Shown here: positions 1-7,908 of the stretch, in pieces
How positions within the stretch are numbered: the stretch's first letter is position 1
Layout: each line of letters begins with the position of its first letter
Source: SKPT01 sp040905445
GTDB lineage: Bacteria; Planctomycetota; Phycisphaerae; Phycisphaerales; Phycisphaeraceae
NCBI GenBank assembly: GCA_040905445.1
Contig: JBBDRN010000035.1
Coordinates: 1-64,000, forward strand
DNA: 64,000 bases
Direction of reading: 5' to 3'
Notes under the pieces: generated by a model
Told to the model about the DNA's origin: nothing
Seen by the model: the letters and a program-made list of their open reading frames with translations, nothing else
The model's database searches: none
Translations under genes and position numbers: made by a program

Positions 1-801
1 AAGGTCGCGGCCGTCAAGGCGCCGGGCTTCGGCGACCGCCGCAAGGCGATGCTCGGCGACATCGCGACCCTCACCGGCGGCCAGTTCGTCAGCGAGGACC
101 TCGGCCAAAGCCTGGAGAACCTCGAGCTCGAGTCGCTCGGCCGGGCGAAGAAGATCACCATCGACAAGGACAACACCACCGTTATCGAAGGCGCGGGCAA
201 AAAGAAGGACATCGACCAGCGCGTCGAGCAGATCCGTGCCCAGGTCGAGAAGACCACCAGCGACTACGACCGCGAGAAGCTCCAGGAGCGGCTCGCCAAG
301 CTCACCGGCGGCGTGGCGATCATCCACGTCGGCGCGCCGACCGAGACGGCCATGAAGGAACGCAAGGACCGCGTTGACGACGCCCTGCACGCGACCAAGG
401 CGGCCGCCCAGGAAGGCTACGTCCCCGGCGGCGGGGTCGCCTTCATCCGCGCCATCGACGGCGTCGAAAAGGCCCGCGCCAAGGCCCGCGGCGACGAGAA
501 GCTCGGCTACGACATCGTCGCCCAGGCCCTCGAAGCGCCCATGCGGCAGATCGTCGACAACGCCGGCGGCGACGGGTACGTCGTCGTCGAGCAGGTCAAG
601 GAAAAGTCGGGCAACCACGGCTACAACGCCGCGACGGGCGAGTACGGCGACATGGTCAAGATGGGCATCCTCGACCCGGCGCTCGTGGCGCGCACGGCGC
701 TCAGCAACGGCGCGTCGGTGGCCGGGCTCATGCTCACGACCAACGTGCTGGTGACGGACGTTCAGGATGACGACGAGGCGGTCGACAACGCGGTGTCGTG
801 A
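1..801 (+). CDS. groEL: Chaperonin GroEL, 3' part (5' end outside window)
   Basis: The frame is open from base 1 and encodes the C-terminal 266 residues of a 60-kDa chaperonin, the ATP-driven double-ring folding chamber of the cytoplasm. The first visible residues (KVAAVKAPGFGDRRKAML) match the apical domain near residue 270 of E. coli GroEL. The return intermediate and equatorial segments follow (GGGVAFIRA, DPALVARTALSNGASVAGL). The protein ends in an acidic stretch and AVS, without the Gly-Gly-Met tail of most GroELs. A terminator hairpin lies 41 bases downstream, and dnaJ and grpE follow, so this is a chaperone neighbourhood. No groES is visible; it may lie upstream. Confidence 0.97.
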   Translation, partial: KVAAVKAPGFGDRRKAMLGDIATLTGGQFVSEDLGQSLENLELESLGRAKKITIDKDNTTVIEGAGKKKDIDQRVEQIRAQVEKTTSDYDREKLQERLAKLTGGVAIIHVGAPTETAMKERKDRVDDALHATKAAAQEGYVPGGGVAFIRAIDGVEKARAKARGDEKLGYDIVAQALEAPMRQIVDNAGGDGYVVVEQVKEKSGNHGYNAATGEYGDMVKMGILDPALVARTALSNGASVAGLMLTTNVLVTDVQDDDEAVDNAVS

Positions 802-841
802 TGTGGATGCTGACACCTTGTCTGACAATGACACCGGCCAC

Positions 842-875
842 GGAAGCCTGCGGAGAGCATCCGCGGGCTTCCTTT
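842..875 (+). terminator. Rho-independent terminator after groEL
   Basis: A 13-bp stem (842-854 with 860-872, one G-T pair) closes a five-base GAGCA loop and is followed by TTT. It sits 41 bases after the groEL stop codon and before the intergenic repeat, so it probably ends the groEL transcript. Confidence 0.7.
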
Positions 876-900
876 ACAAGAGAAATGGGCAGGGAAAGAA

Positions 901-1061
901 GAACCACAGAGGCACGGAGACACAGAGAGCGGAGAGGGCACAGACTGGAACCACCGATGCATGATGATGCACCGTGATCTGGATATGCCGCCATCTGTGT
1001 TCATTTGTGTCCATCTGTGGCTTTTTCTATGTCCCTCTGTGCCTCTGTGCCTCTGTGGTTC
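901..1061. repeat. CACAGAG-family inverted repeat, copy A
   Basis: Two 27-base arms (901-927 and 1035-1061) are inverted copies with about 25 of 27 positions matching; both are built from repeats of CACAGAGG. Between them lies a second signature at about 1003-1022, of the form TTCATTTGTGTCCATCTGTGG. The same composite recurs between dnaJ and grpE, and relatives occur at 30907-30974, 34874-34988 and 52976-53070. It looks like a dispersed intergenic palindromic element and not a gene. Confidence 0.8.
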
Positions 1062-1098
1062 AGTTGGTCGGCCGATCCGCGTAAGTAGCAGGCAGTGA

Positions 1099-2229
1099 AT
1101 GGCGACGCAGCGCGACTACTACGAGATCCTCAACGTCGAGCGCAGCGCCAGCGCCGAGCAGGTCAAGCGCGCGTACCGCAAGCTGGCGATGAAGTACCAC
1201 CCGGACCGCAATCCGGGCGACGCCGAGGCCGAGCGGCGCTTCAAGGAAGCCGCCGAGGCCTACGAGATCCTCGCCGACGACGACAAGCGCCGGCGGTATG
1301 ACCGCTATGGCCACGCCGGGCTGCGCGGCACGAGCGGACACGACTTCAGCTCGATGGACCCGGGCGACATCTTCTCGATGTTCGAGGACATCTTCGGCGG
1401 CGCGTTCGCGGGCGGCGGAGGCGGACGCAGCCGGGCGCGCGGCCGCGGGCGACGCGGCTACGACCTCGAGACGCAGGTCGAAATCTCCCTCGAAGACGTC
1501 TACAAGGGCGCCGAGCGCGAGGTCGAGTTCACGCGCCAGGACGTGTGCGAAACGTGCGACGGCTCAGGCGCCAAGCCCGGCTCCGAGCCGGTCACCTGCG
1601 TGACCTGCGCCGGCACCGGGCAGGTCGCGCAGTCGGGCTTCGGCGGGATGTTCCGCATGGTCACGACCTGCCCGGCGTGCGGCGGGCAGGGGCAGGTCCA
1701 CCGCGACAAGTGTTCCGCGTGCAAGGGCTCCGGCCGCCAGCCCCAGCACCGCAAGCTCACGGTCAAGATCCCGCCCGGCATCCACGACGGCCAGGCGATC
1801 CGCGTCCCCGCCGAGGGTGAGCCCGGCTCGGCAGGCGGCCTGCGCGGCGACCTGCACGTCATCGTCCGCGTCGAGGAGCACGAGCTGTTCAACCGCGAGG
1901 ATGACCACCTCATCCTCCGCATGCCCATCAGCTTCACGCAGGCGGCGATGGGCGCCACCGTCAAGGTCCCCACCCTCAACGGCGAGCATGAGCTGACCAT
2001 CAAGGCGGGTACGCAGCACGGGCAGCTCGTGCGCATCGACGGCCAGGGCCTGCCCAACCTGCGCACCGCGGAGCGCGGCGACCTGATCGTCGCGTTGACG
2101 ATCGAGATTCCCACGCGGCTGTCGGAGAAGCAGCGCGATCTGCTGCGCGAGTTCGCGGCCACGGAGAACCGGGACGTCATGCCCGAGAGCACGGGATTCT
2201 GGGACAAGATCAAGGCGTATTTGAGTTAG
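1099..2229 (+). CDS. dnaJ: Molecular chaperone DnaJ
   Basis: Type I Hsp40 of 376 residues, which delivers substrates to DnaK and stimulates its ATPase. The J domain covers residues 1-70 with the HPD tripeptide at 34-36. A Gly/Phe-rich linker follows at about 78-125 (SMFEDIFGGAFAGGGGG). Four CxxCxGxG zinc repeats start at Cys150, Cys167, Cys191 and Cys205. The C-terminal substrate domains end in FWDKIKAYLS. Length is normal for the family. It stands between groEL and grpE, and inverted repeats separate it from both, so it may have its own promoter. No dnaK is in the window. Confidence 0.98.
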   Translation: MATQRDYYEILNVERSASAEQVKRAYRKLAMKYHPDRNPGDAEAERRFKEAAEAYEILADDDKRRRYDRYGHAGLRGTSGHDFSSMDPGDIFSMFEDIFGGAFAGGGGGRSRARGRGRRGYDLETQVEISLEDVYKGAEREVEFTRQDVCETCDGSGAKPGSEPVTCVTCAGTGQVAQSGFGGMFRMVTTCPACGGQGQVHRDKCSACKGSGRQPQHRKLTVKIPPGIHDGQAIRVPAEGEPGSAGGLRGDLHVIVRVEEHELFNREDDHLILRMPISFTQAAMGATVKVPTLNGEHELTIKAGTQHGQLVRIDGQGLPNLRTAERGDLIVALTIEIPTRLSEKQRDLLREFAATENRDVMPESTGFWDKIKAYLS

Positions 2230-2245
2230 GGACGCGGAGCCGGAG

Positions 2246-2385
2246 AACCACAGAGACACAGAGACACAGAGGAAGAACGGGAGCAATGCAGCGAATGCGC
2301 ATGTTCCCAGCACTACAAACACTGTCTTTCATCCGTGTTCATCTGTGGCTATTTCTCTTCTCTGTGCCTCTGTGTCTTTGTGGTT
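2246..2385. repeat. CACAGAG-family inverted repeat, copy B
   Basis: Arms at 2246-2275 and 2357-2385 are inverted copies rich in CACAGAGA. As in copy A, a TTCATCCGTGTTCATCTGTG signature precedes the right arm (about 2330-2350). It fills most of the dnaJ-grpE gap. Confidence 0.8.
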
Positions 2386-2425
2386 GGTTGATCGATGGCC
2401 GGTTGCTTTAGCCGGAGAGTAAGCG

Positions 2426-2995
2426 ATGAGCAAGGACAAGCGGGACGAAGGCGAACAGGCGGACCCGGAGCGGCGCGACGATGGCGCGGGCGACGCCGAG
2501 CGCGCCGAGGCCGAAGCCGAGCAGCGTGTCGAGCAGGACATTCACGACGCGATGACCGTCGTGCAGCGCGAGCGTGACGAGCTCGAGCAGCGGCTGATGC
2601 GCACGGCGGCGGACTACCAGAACTACATCCGCCGCGCCGAGCAGAACGCCAGCTCGGCGCGTGAGCAGCAGCTCATGGATATCGCCCGCGGGCTGGTGAC
2701 GGTGCTGGATCACTTCGACCGCGCGGTCGAGGCCGACCCCGAGCAGACCTCCACGCGCGACCTGCTCGACGGCGTGAACATGGTGCGCAGCGAGCTGCTG
2801 CGGGTGCTCGCGCAGTTCGGCATCCAGCGCATGGAGGTCAGCCCCGGCGAGCCGTTCGACCCCAACCACCACGAAGCGCTGATGCGCCAGGCCAGCGACG
2901 AATGGGACTCGAGCGCCGTGACCGCGCAGTTCCGGCCGGGCTATAAGCTCGGCGAGAAGACGATCCGCCCGGCTCAGGTCAGCGTCGCGGAGTGA
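2426..2995 (+). CDS. grpE: Nucleotide exchange factor GrpE
   Basis: 189-residue GrpE, the cofactor that releases ADP from DnaK. The first 50 residues are highly charged and low complexity. A long coiled-coil helix follows (QRERDELEQRLMRTAADYQNYIRR), then the beta domain with the family signature near residues 143-152 (GEPFDPNHHEAL) and an end typical of GrpE (YKLGEKTIRPAQVSV). The ATG at 2426 is preceded by a GGAG-like site (GCCGGAGAGTAAGCG). It follows dnaJ on the same strand across a repeat-filled gap. Confidence 0.97.
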   Translation: MSKDKRDEGEQADPERRDDGAGDAERAEAEAEQRVEQDIHDAMTVVQRERDELEQRLMRTAADYQNYIRRAEQNASSAREQQLMDIARGLVTVLDHFDRAVEADPEQTSTRDLLDGVNMVRSELLRVLAQFGIQRMEVSPGEPFDPNHHEALMRQASDEWDSSAVTAQFRPGYKLGEKTIRPAQVSVAE

Positions 2996-3115
2996 GGCAC
3001 CTGGCGGGCGCTAACAGGACGATCGGCCTCAGGTTGGCGCCGGTCGGGACGATATTCAGGTATAGTGGTGGATTCGGCGCCGCGGACGCGGCACGTGATG
3101 CAAGGAGTCGGCAAG

Positions 3116-3523
3116 ATGCCCACGTATGACTACCGCTGCGAGGCCTGCGCGCACGAGTTCGAGCACTTCCAGTCGATGACCGCCAGCACGCTCAAGAAGT
3201 GCCCGGCATGCGGCAAGCTCAAACTCCGCCGGCTCATCGGCACCGGGGCCGGCATCATCTTCAAGGGCTCCGGCTTCTACGAGACCGACTACCGCTCCGA
3301 CAGCTACAACAAGGCCGCCAAGGCCGAGAAGGACGGCGGATCGACGTCGGCGGGCAGCAAGGACGCCGACGCGGCGACCGTCGGCAAGTCATCCAAGGCC
3401 GCCAGCGGTGACGCGAGCGGCAGCGGGGGCGGCGGAGAGGGCGGGGGTGAGGCCAAGGCCGTCGACGCCAAGTCGAGCGGCGGAGCAAGCAAGAGCACCG
3501 CGGCCGCCAACGGCAAGACCTGA
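3116..3523 (+). CDS. FmdB-family zinc-ribbon protein
   Basis: 135-residue protein with an N-terminal zinc ribbon of the FmdB/CxxC type: MPTYDYRC with Cys8, Cys11, Cys29 and Cys32, then LRRLIGTGAGIIFKGSGFYETDYR, the usual end of the domain. The last 60 residues are a Ser/Ala/Gly/Lys-rich tail without fold signals. The start at 3116 is chosen because GGAG lies at 3104-3107 with correct spacing and the family begins MPxYxYxC; an upstream in-frame GTG at 3065 lacks support. Family members are regulatory or unknown; the function here is not known. Confidence 0.88.
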   Translation: MPTYDYRCEACAHEFEHFQSMTASTLKKCPACGKLKLRRLIGTGAGIIFKGSGFYETDYRSDSYNKAAKAEKDGGSTSAGSKDADAATVGKSSKAASGDASGSGGGGEGGGEAKAVDAKSSGGASKSTAAANGKT

Positions 3524-3713
3524 CCGCCCCACCAACGGGACGGGCTCCCGCCCGGGCCCGCGGCAGACCGCGTCCAGACGCCATTTCAGTTGACAGGCTT
3601 GCCACCACCGGTTATCACGTGACCGTTTGAAGCGGAACGTGCGCGGGGCATGCCGGGCTCTGGTCATGGGCTCGGGCCGGTTGTTTTGTCACCCTTCGGT
3701 GGGAGAGTTTCAT

Positions 3714-5321
3714 ATGAAAGCGATGCCTGGTCGTTGGTGCCGGTTGGCGGTTGTTGCGTTGGTCACGGGAGGCGCCCTCGCCGGCGGGCCGACGACCTCC
3801 GCGCCCGCCGCGTCGATGTACTCGACGCACAGCGGCGACTTCACGCGCGAATACTACCACAGCCAGTTGGCCAACCACATCAGCCGCTACGAGCCCGTCG
3901 GGCAGGTCCGCGGCTGGGTCGAGGGGGCCACCGATGGATCCCTGCTGCCGGTCGGCTGGGGCTCGGGGACGATCATCCAGACGGGCGACGCCAACGCGGA
4001 TGGCTACTGGATCCTCACCGCCGCGCACGTCGTCGAGGGCATCGGGCCCGACCTGGACGACGGGCCTCACCAGTACACGTTCCGCCGCGGCGCGGGCGGC
4101 GATCCGATCGGCACGTGGAACGACGAGCTGACCGCCGAGGCGTGGTTCGTCCATCCCGGCTGGAAGGGCAGCGCGGTCGCGGTCGCGGACGCCAGCGGCG
4201 CGTCCTGGAGCCACGACCTGGCGCTGATCCGCCTCGAGGTGCCCGACTTCGGTGCCTCGCCCGCGCGGCTCCACCAGGGTGGCCCGCTTTCGCGGGGCAC
4301 TGAGCTGGGCATCGTCGGCTACGGCACGTTGGGCAACGGGCACCTTGGCCAGGTCGTCGCCGACCAGCGCAAGCGGGCCGGCAAGAACTCGCTGCTCGAG
4401 TACCGCAACGAGTTCCTTTTCGAGTACCGCTTCGACCAGCACCCGAGTGATCCAAGCTACTTCGGGCCCGGCTTTAACAACAACACGGGCGGGTACCTGC
4501 CGATCGACGGCCTGCCGGAGCAGCCGGTGGGCCTGGAGTGGTCCTCGACGCAGGGTGACAGCGGCGGGCCGGTGTTCGACGGCAACGATCTCGCCGGGAT
4601 CACGTCCTACGGCCGCAACGCGTGGGTCGGCCTGCTGGGCGGGTTCCACGGCATTGCCGGCCAGGTCGCCGTCGCCCCCCACTTCGACTGGATCATGCAG
4701 GTCATGCTCGCCTACGAGGAGGGCGGCATCGGACCGGAACTGGACCATCTCGCCGTCATCGGCACGCCCGGCAGCCCGATCCTCTACGACGCAGCCGGCA
4801 ATGTCATCGACCCCGCCAACCCCGGCAGCGCGGTCTCCTGGCTCGACGTCCCTTACGACCACAATCAGGCCATCGATCACGAGGACTTCTTCTACGGCGG
4901 GCAGGCCTTCCCGCAGATGGCCCACGCCTATTCCGACGTGTTCCAGTGGATGACCGGCTATGACCCGGAGGAACAGACCTTCGCCGAGTTCCTCGCCGAT
5001 GGCGGCACCGCCTACGGCGATCTGATCGACTCCGGAAACGTCCTCCTGCCGGGCGACATGAACCTCGACGGCGTCACCGACGCCATCGACGTCGCCGCCT
5101 TCGTCCTCGCCCTGACCGATCCGGAAGCCTACATCGCCCAGACTGGCATCGACCCGATCTTCATGGGCGACATCAACTACGATGGTGTGTTCGACGCCGT
5201 CGACGTGGCGGGCTTCGTCGAGCTGCTCGTCGGCGGCGGGGCGAGCAGCGTCCCGGAGCCGGGCAGCCTCGCTCTGCTCGGGCTCGCGGCCGCGGGCATG
5301 CTCACCCGGCGTCGACGCTGA
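3714..5321 (+). CDS. Secreted trypsin-like serine protease with dockerin-like segment and PEP-CTERM anchor
   Basis: 535-residue exported protein. A signal peptide (LAVVALVTGGALAGG) is followed by a chymotrypsin-fold protease. The triad is readable as His105 in ILTAAHVV, Asp168 in SHDLALI and Ser283 in GDSGGPVF. Near residues 444-505 two calcium-loop-like repeats (GDMNLDGVTDAIDVAAF, GDINYDGVFDAVDVAGF) form a dockerin-like pair. The C terminus is a PEP-CTERM signal: VPEPGSLALLGLAAAG then an Arg cluster, the sorting tag of exosortase systems. The start at 3714 has a GGGAGAG site; an in-frame ATG at 3627 would add 29 residues ahead of the signal peptide. A strong terminator follows. Substrate and partner are unknown. 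Confidence 0.9.
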   Translation: MKAMPGRWCRLAVVALVTGGALAGGPTTSAPAASMYSTHSGDFTREYYHSQLANHISRYEPVGQVRGWVEGATDGSLLPVGWGSGTIIQTGDANADGYWILTAAHVVEGIGPDLDDGPHQYTFRRGAGGDPIGTWNDELTAEAWFVHPGWKGSAVAVADASGASWSHDLALIRLEVPDFGASPARLHQGGPLSRGTELGIVGYGTLGNGHLGQVVADQRKRAGKNSLLEYRNEFLFEYRFDQHPSDPSYFGPGFNNNTGGYLPIDGLPEQPVGLEWSSTQGDSGGPVFDGNDLAGITSYGRNAWVGLLGGFHGIAGQVAVAPHFDWIMQVMLAYEEGGIGPELDHLAVIGTPGSPILYDAAGNVIDPANPGSAVSWLDVPYDHNQAIDHEDFFYGGQAFPQMAHAYSDVFQWMTGYDPEEQTFAEFLADGGTAYGDLIDSGNVLLPGDMNLDGVTDAIDVAAFVLALTDPEAYIAQTGIDPIFMGDINYDGVFDAVDVAGFVELLVGGGASSVPEPGSLALLGLAAAGMLTRRRR

Positions 5322-5368
5322 GCCGGGCCCAGCGGGGCCCCGCTTCGACTGATCACCGACCGCATCCG

Positions 5369-5400
5369 ACCGGCTGGCGCCAGGCGCCGGCCGGTTTTTT
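5369..5400 (+). terminator. Rho-independent terminator after the PEP-CTERM protease
   Basis: GC-rich inverted arms (5369-5381 and 5383-5395, one G-T pair) run directly into six T residues. It lies 48 bases after the stop codon. Confidence 0.85.
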
Positions 5401-5527
5401 GCGCGGAGGGCGTGGCGGCACCGCTCACCGGGACCCCGCCGCGGCGCGGCTGGAGACCCCGGTACCTCGCCCCATGTTGTGCTACAATCAGCCGTTTGCC
5501 GATCGGCCGCAGGGAGCAGCACCATCG

Positions 5528-6997
5528 ATGACGCGCCCAACCCCCGCCACCCCCCCCGCCACGCCCGCCACGCCCCCCGCCGCAATAGCCGCGGACGCTG
5601 ACGACGCCACGGGCCGCGATGAGCCTGCCGCGGTGCATGCCTGCCTGCGGGCACTTCAACCCGACGCCCAGGCGGCGGGCCACACCGCCATCGTCGGGCT
5701 CCAGTGGGGCGACGAGGGCAAGGGTCAGGTCGTCGACCTGCTGACGGATGGCTTCGACGTCGTCGTCCGCTACAACGGCGGCAACAACGCCGGCCACTCG
5801 GTGCACATCGGCGAGCAGCAGAAGTTCGCCCTCCACCTCATCCCCTCCGGCATCCTCTACCCCGACAAGCTCAACGTCGTCGGCAACGGCGTCGTGCTCG
5901 ACCCCTCGCCCGAGACCGGCATCCTCAAGGAAATCACCGAGCTGCGCGCCCGCAACGTCCGCATCGACGACAACCTGCGCATCAGCGACCGGGCCCACGT
6001 CGTCTTCCCCTACCACAAGCTCGAGGACGCGCTGCTGGACGAGGGCGTCGCCCGGGTGTGGGAGACGCACGCCAACATCGGCACGACCGGGCGCGGCATC
6101 GGCCCCTGTTATGCCGACAAGGCGCTGCGGTCCACCGCCGTACGCGTCGGCGACCTGCTGGACAAGACTCGCCTGCACGCCCGGCTCACGCAGACGATCA
6201 GCGTCAAGAACGCCATGCTCCGGGCGCTCGCCGAGTTGTGCGGCCGGGCGTTCGAGCCCTTCGACGCCGACGCGCTCACCGACGAATACGCGGGCTACGG
6301 CGAGCAGCTCCGCCCGCACATCTGCGACACGCGGCTGCTGCTGGAGGAGGCCATCGGCGCGGGCCGGCGGCTGCTCTTCGAGGGTGCCAACGCCGCGCTG
6401 CTGGACGTGGACCACGGCACGTACCCGTTCGTCACGTCGTCGAGCACCTCCTCGTTGGGCATCGGCCCGGGCACGGGCCTGCCGGGGCGACACGTTGGGC
6501 AGGTCGTGGGCGTCGCCAAGGCGTACACCTCGCGCGTCGGCGGCGGACCGCACCCGACCGAGCTGGACGACACCGTGGGCGAGCACCTGCGCCGCCAGGG
6601 TCAGGAGTACGGCACGACGACCGGGCGGCCGCGGCGCTGCGGCTGGGCCGACCTCACCGCGCTGCGCTACACGGCGCAGCTCAACGGCTGCACCGCGCTG
6701 GTGTGCACGGGGCTCAGCGTCCTGGCCGGGCTCGAGACGCTCAAAGTCTGCGTCGGCTACCGGCACCAAGGTCGGCGGCTGGACACTTTTCCGCCCGACG
6801 CCACAACTCTCGCCGACGCCGAGCCGATCTATAAGGAGTTGGCGGGCTTTGAAGGCCCGATCGACCGCGTGCGCCGCTTCGCCGACCTGCCCGTGCCCGC
6901 GCGGGCGTACATCGACGCGGTCGAGGCGTTCGTCGGCGTGCCGATCCGCCTCGTGTGCGTCGGCCGGCGGCGGGAGCAGATCCTGGCGCGGACGTGA
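5528..6997 (+). CDS. purA: Adenylosuccinate synthetase
   Basis: 489-residue enzyme that joins IMP and aspartate with GTP hydrolysis in AMP synthesis. The P-loop variant reads QWGDEGKGQ, where E. coli and Bacillus have GDEGKGK. It is followed by NNAGHSVHIG, IGTTGRGIGP, FEGANAALLD, GTYPFVTSSS, TTGRPRRCGW and the C-terminal GTP base region. The first 54 residues before the domain are a Pro/Ala/Thr-rich extension coded by a CGCCACCCC-type microsatellite. The ATG at 5528 has a GGGAG site about 12 bases upstream; the extension could be untranslated if a later start is used. Several motifs resemble eukaryotic enzymes (see findings). Confidence 0.95.
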   Translation: MTRPTPATPPATPATPPAAIAADADDATGRDEPAAVHACLRALQPDAQAAGHTAIVGLQWGDEGKGQVVDLLTDGFDVVVRYNGGNNAGHSVHIGEQQKFALHLIPSGILYPDKLNVVGNGVVLDPSPETGILKEITELRARNVRIDDNLRISDRAHVVFPYHKLEDALLDEGVARVWETHANIGTTGRGIGPCYADKALRSTAVRVGDLLDKTRLHARLTQTISVKNAMLRALAELCGRAFEPFDADALTDEYAGYGEQLRPHICDTRLLLEEAIGAGRRLLFEGANAALLDVDHGTYPFVTSSSTSSLGIGPGTGLPGRHVGQVVGVAKAYTSRVGGGPHPTELDDTVGEHLRRQGQEYGTTTGRPRRCGWADLTALRYTAQLNGCTALVCTGLSVLAGLETLKVCVGYRHQGRRLDTFPPDATTLADAEPIYKELAGFEGPIDRVRRFADLPVPARAYIDAVEAFVGVPIRLVCVGRRREQILART

Positions 6998-7000
6998 AGC

Positions 7001-7098
7001 AATGCACAATGCACAATGAACAAGGCACAATGGGGGAGAGTACTGCACGATGAACGACGGGGCTGCAATCTCACTTTGCCCATTGTGCATTGTGCATT
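7001..7098. repeat. AATGCACAATG inverted repeat between purA and uppS
   Basis: A perfect pair of 18-base inverted arms (7001-7018 and 7081-7098), each made of two and a half copies of an eight-base unit, encloses 62 bases. It fills the purA-uppS gap and stops just before the uppS ribosome site (AAGGGAG). It could be a palindromic mobile repeat or an RNA hairpin that separates the two genes. Confidence 0.75.
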
Positions 7099-7116
7099 GA
7101 CCGGTAAGGGAGCCCG

Positions 7117-7884
7117 ATGCTTCAAAAGACGCTCGATGCCCGCACCACCGCCGCCCCCGCGCCGCAGCTTGGCCTGCCGCCCGCAGAGTTGCCGCGCCAT
7201 GTCGCGATCATCATGGACGGCAACGGGCGCTGGGCCGTGCGCCGCGGGCTCGATCGCACCGAGGGCCATCGCCACGGCGCCGAGGCCGTGCGCGAGATCG
7301 TCACCGAGGCGGCGAAGCTGGGCATCGACGTGCTGACGCTCTACAGCTTCTCCACGGAGAACTGGACGCGCTCGGCCGACGAGGTCGGCTTCCTGATGAA
7401 CCTCTACGCCGAGTACCTCGTGCGCGAGCGCGACACGCTCATGCGCAACAACGTCCGCTTCGTGCAGATCGGCCGGCGCGCCGGCCTGCCGCGCAAGGTC
7501 CTCGCCGAGCTTGACGACGTGACCGCCACGACGGCGAAGAACACCGGGCTGACGCTGGTGCTGGCGCTGAACTACGGCTCGCGGACCGAGATCACCGACG
7601 CCGTGCGCGCCATCGCCGCGAAGGTCAAGGCCGGCGAGCTCGAGCCCGAGGCCATCAGCGAGCAGGTCATTGCCGAGCACCTCTACACCGCGGACCTGCC
7701 CGACCCGGACCTGCTGGTGCGCACGGCCGGCGAGATGCGGCTGAGCAATTACCTGCTGTGGCAGATCTCCTATGCCGAGTTGTACGTCGCCGACGTCTGC
7801 TGGCCGGAGTTCGACGTGGCGCAGTTTCACGAAGCGCTGCGCAGCTACGCCCGGCGACAGCGGAAATTCGGCAGCGTCGTCTGA
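7117..7884 (+). CDS. uppS: Isoprenyl (undecaprenyl) diphosphate synthase
   Basis: 255-residue cis-prenyltransferase that builds the C55 lipid carrier for peptidoglycan and polysaccharide synthesis. The catalytic Asp34 lies in IIMDGNGRWA, followed by GHRHGAEAVREIV, LYSFSTENW, ALNYGSRTEI, DLLVRTAGEMRLSNYLLWQ and AELYVADVCWPEF, all standard UppS motifs. The common RTxGExRxSNFxxWQ motif is present in full. The ribosome site is at 7105-7111. It converges with the glycosyltransferase at 7909 with only 24 bases between. Its product would serve the adjacent polysaccharide locus. Confidence 0.97.
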   Translation: MLQKTLDARTTAAPAPQLGLPPAELPRHVAIIMDGNGRWAVRRGLDRTEGHRHGAEAVREIVTEAAKLGIDVLTLYSFSTENWTRSADEVGFLMNLYAEYLVRERDTLMRNNVRFVQIGRRAGLPRKVLAELDDVTATTAKNTGLTLVLALNYGSRTEITDAVRAIAAKVKAGELEPEAISEQVIAEHLYTADLPDPDLLVRTAGEMRLSNYLLWQISYAELYVADVCWPEFDVAQFHEALRSYARRQRKFGSVV

Positions 7885-7908
7885 TCGCGCCGGCGCCGAC
7901 CACCCGCG

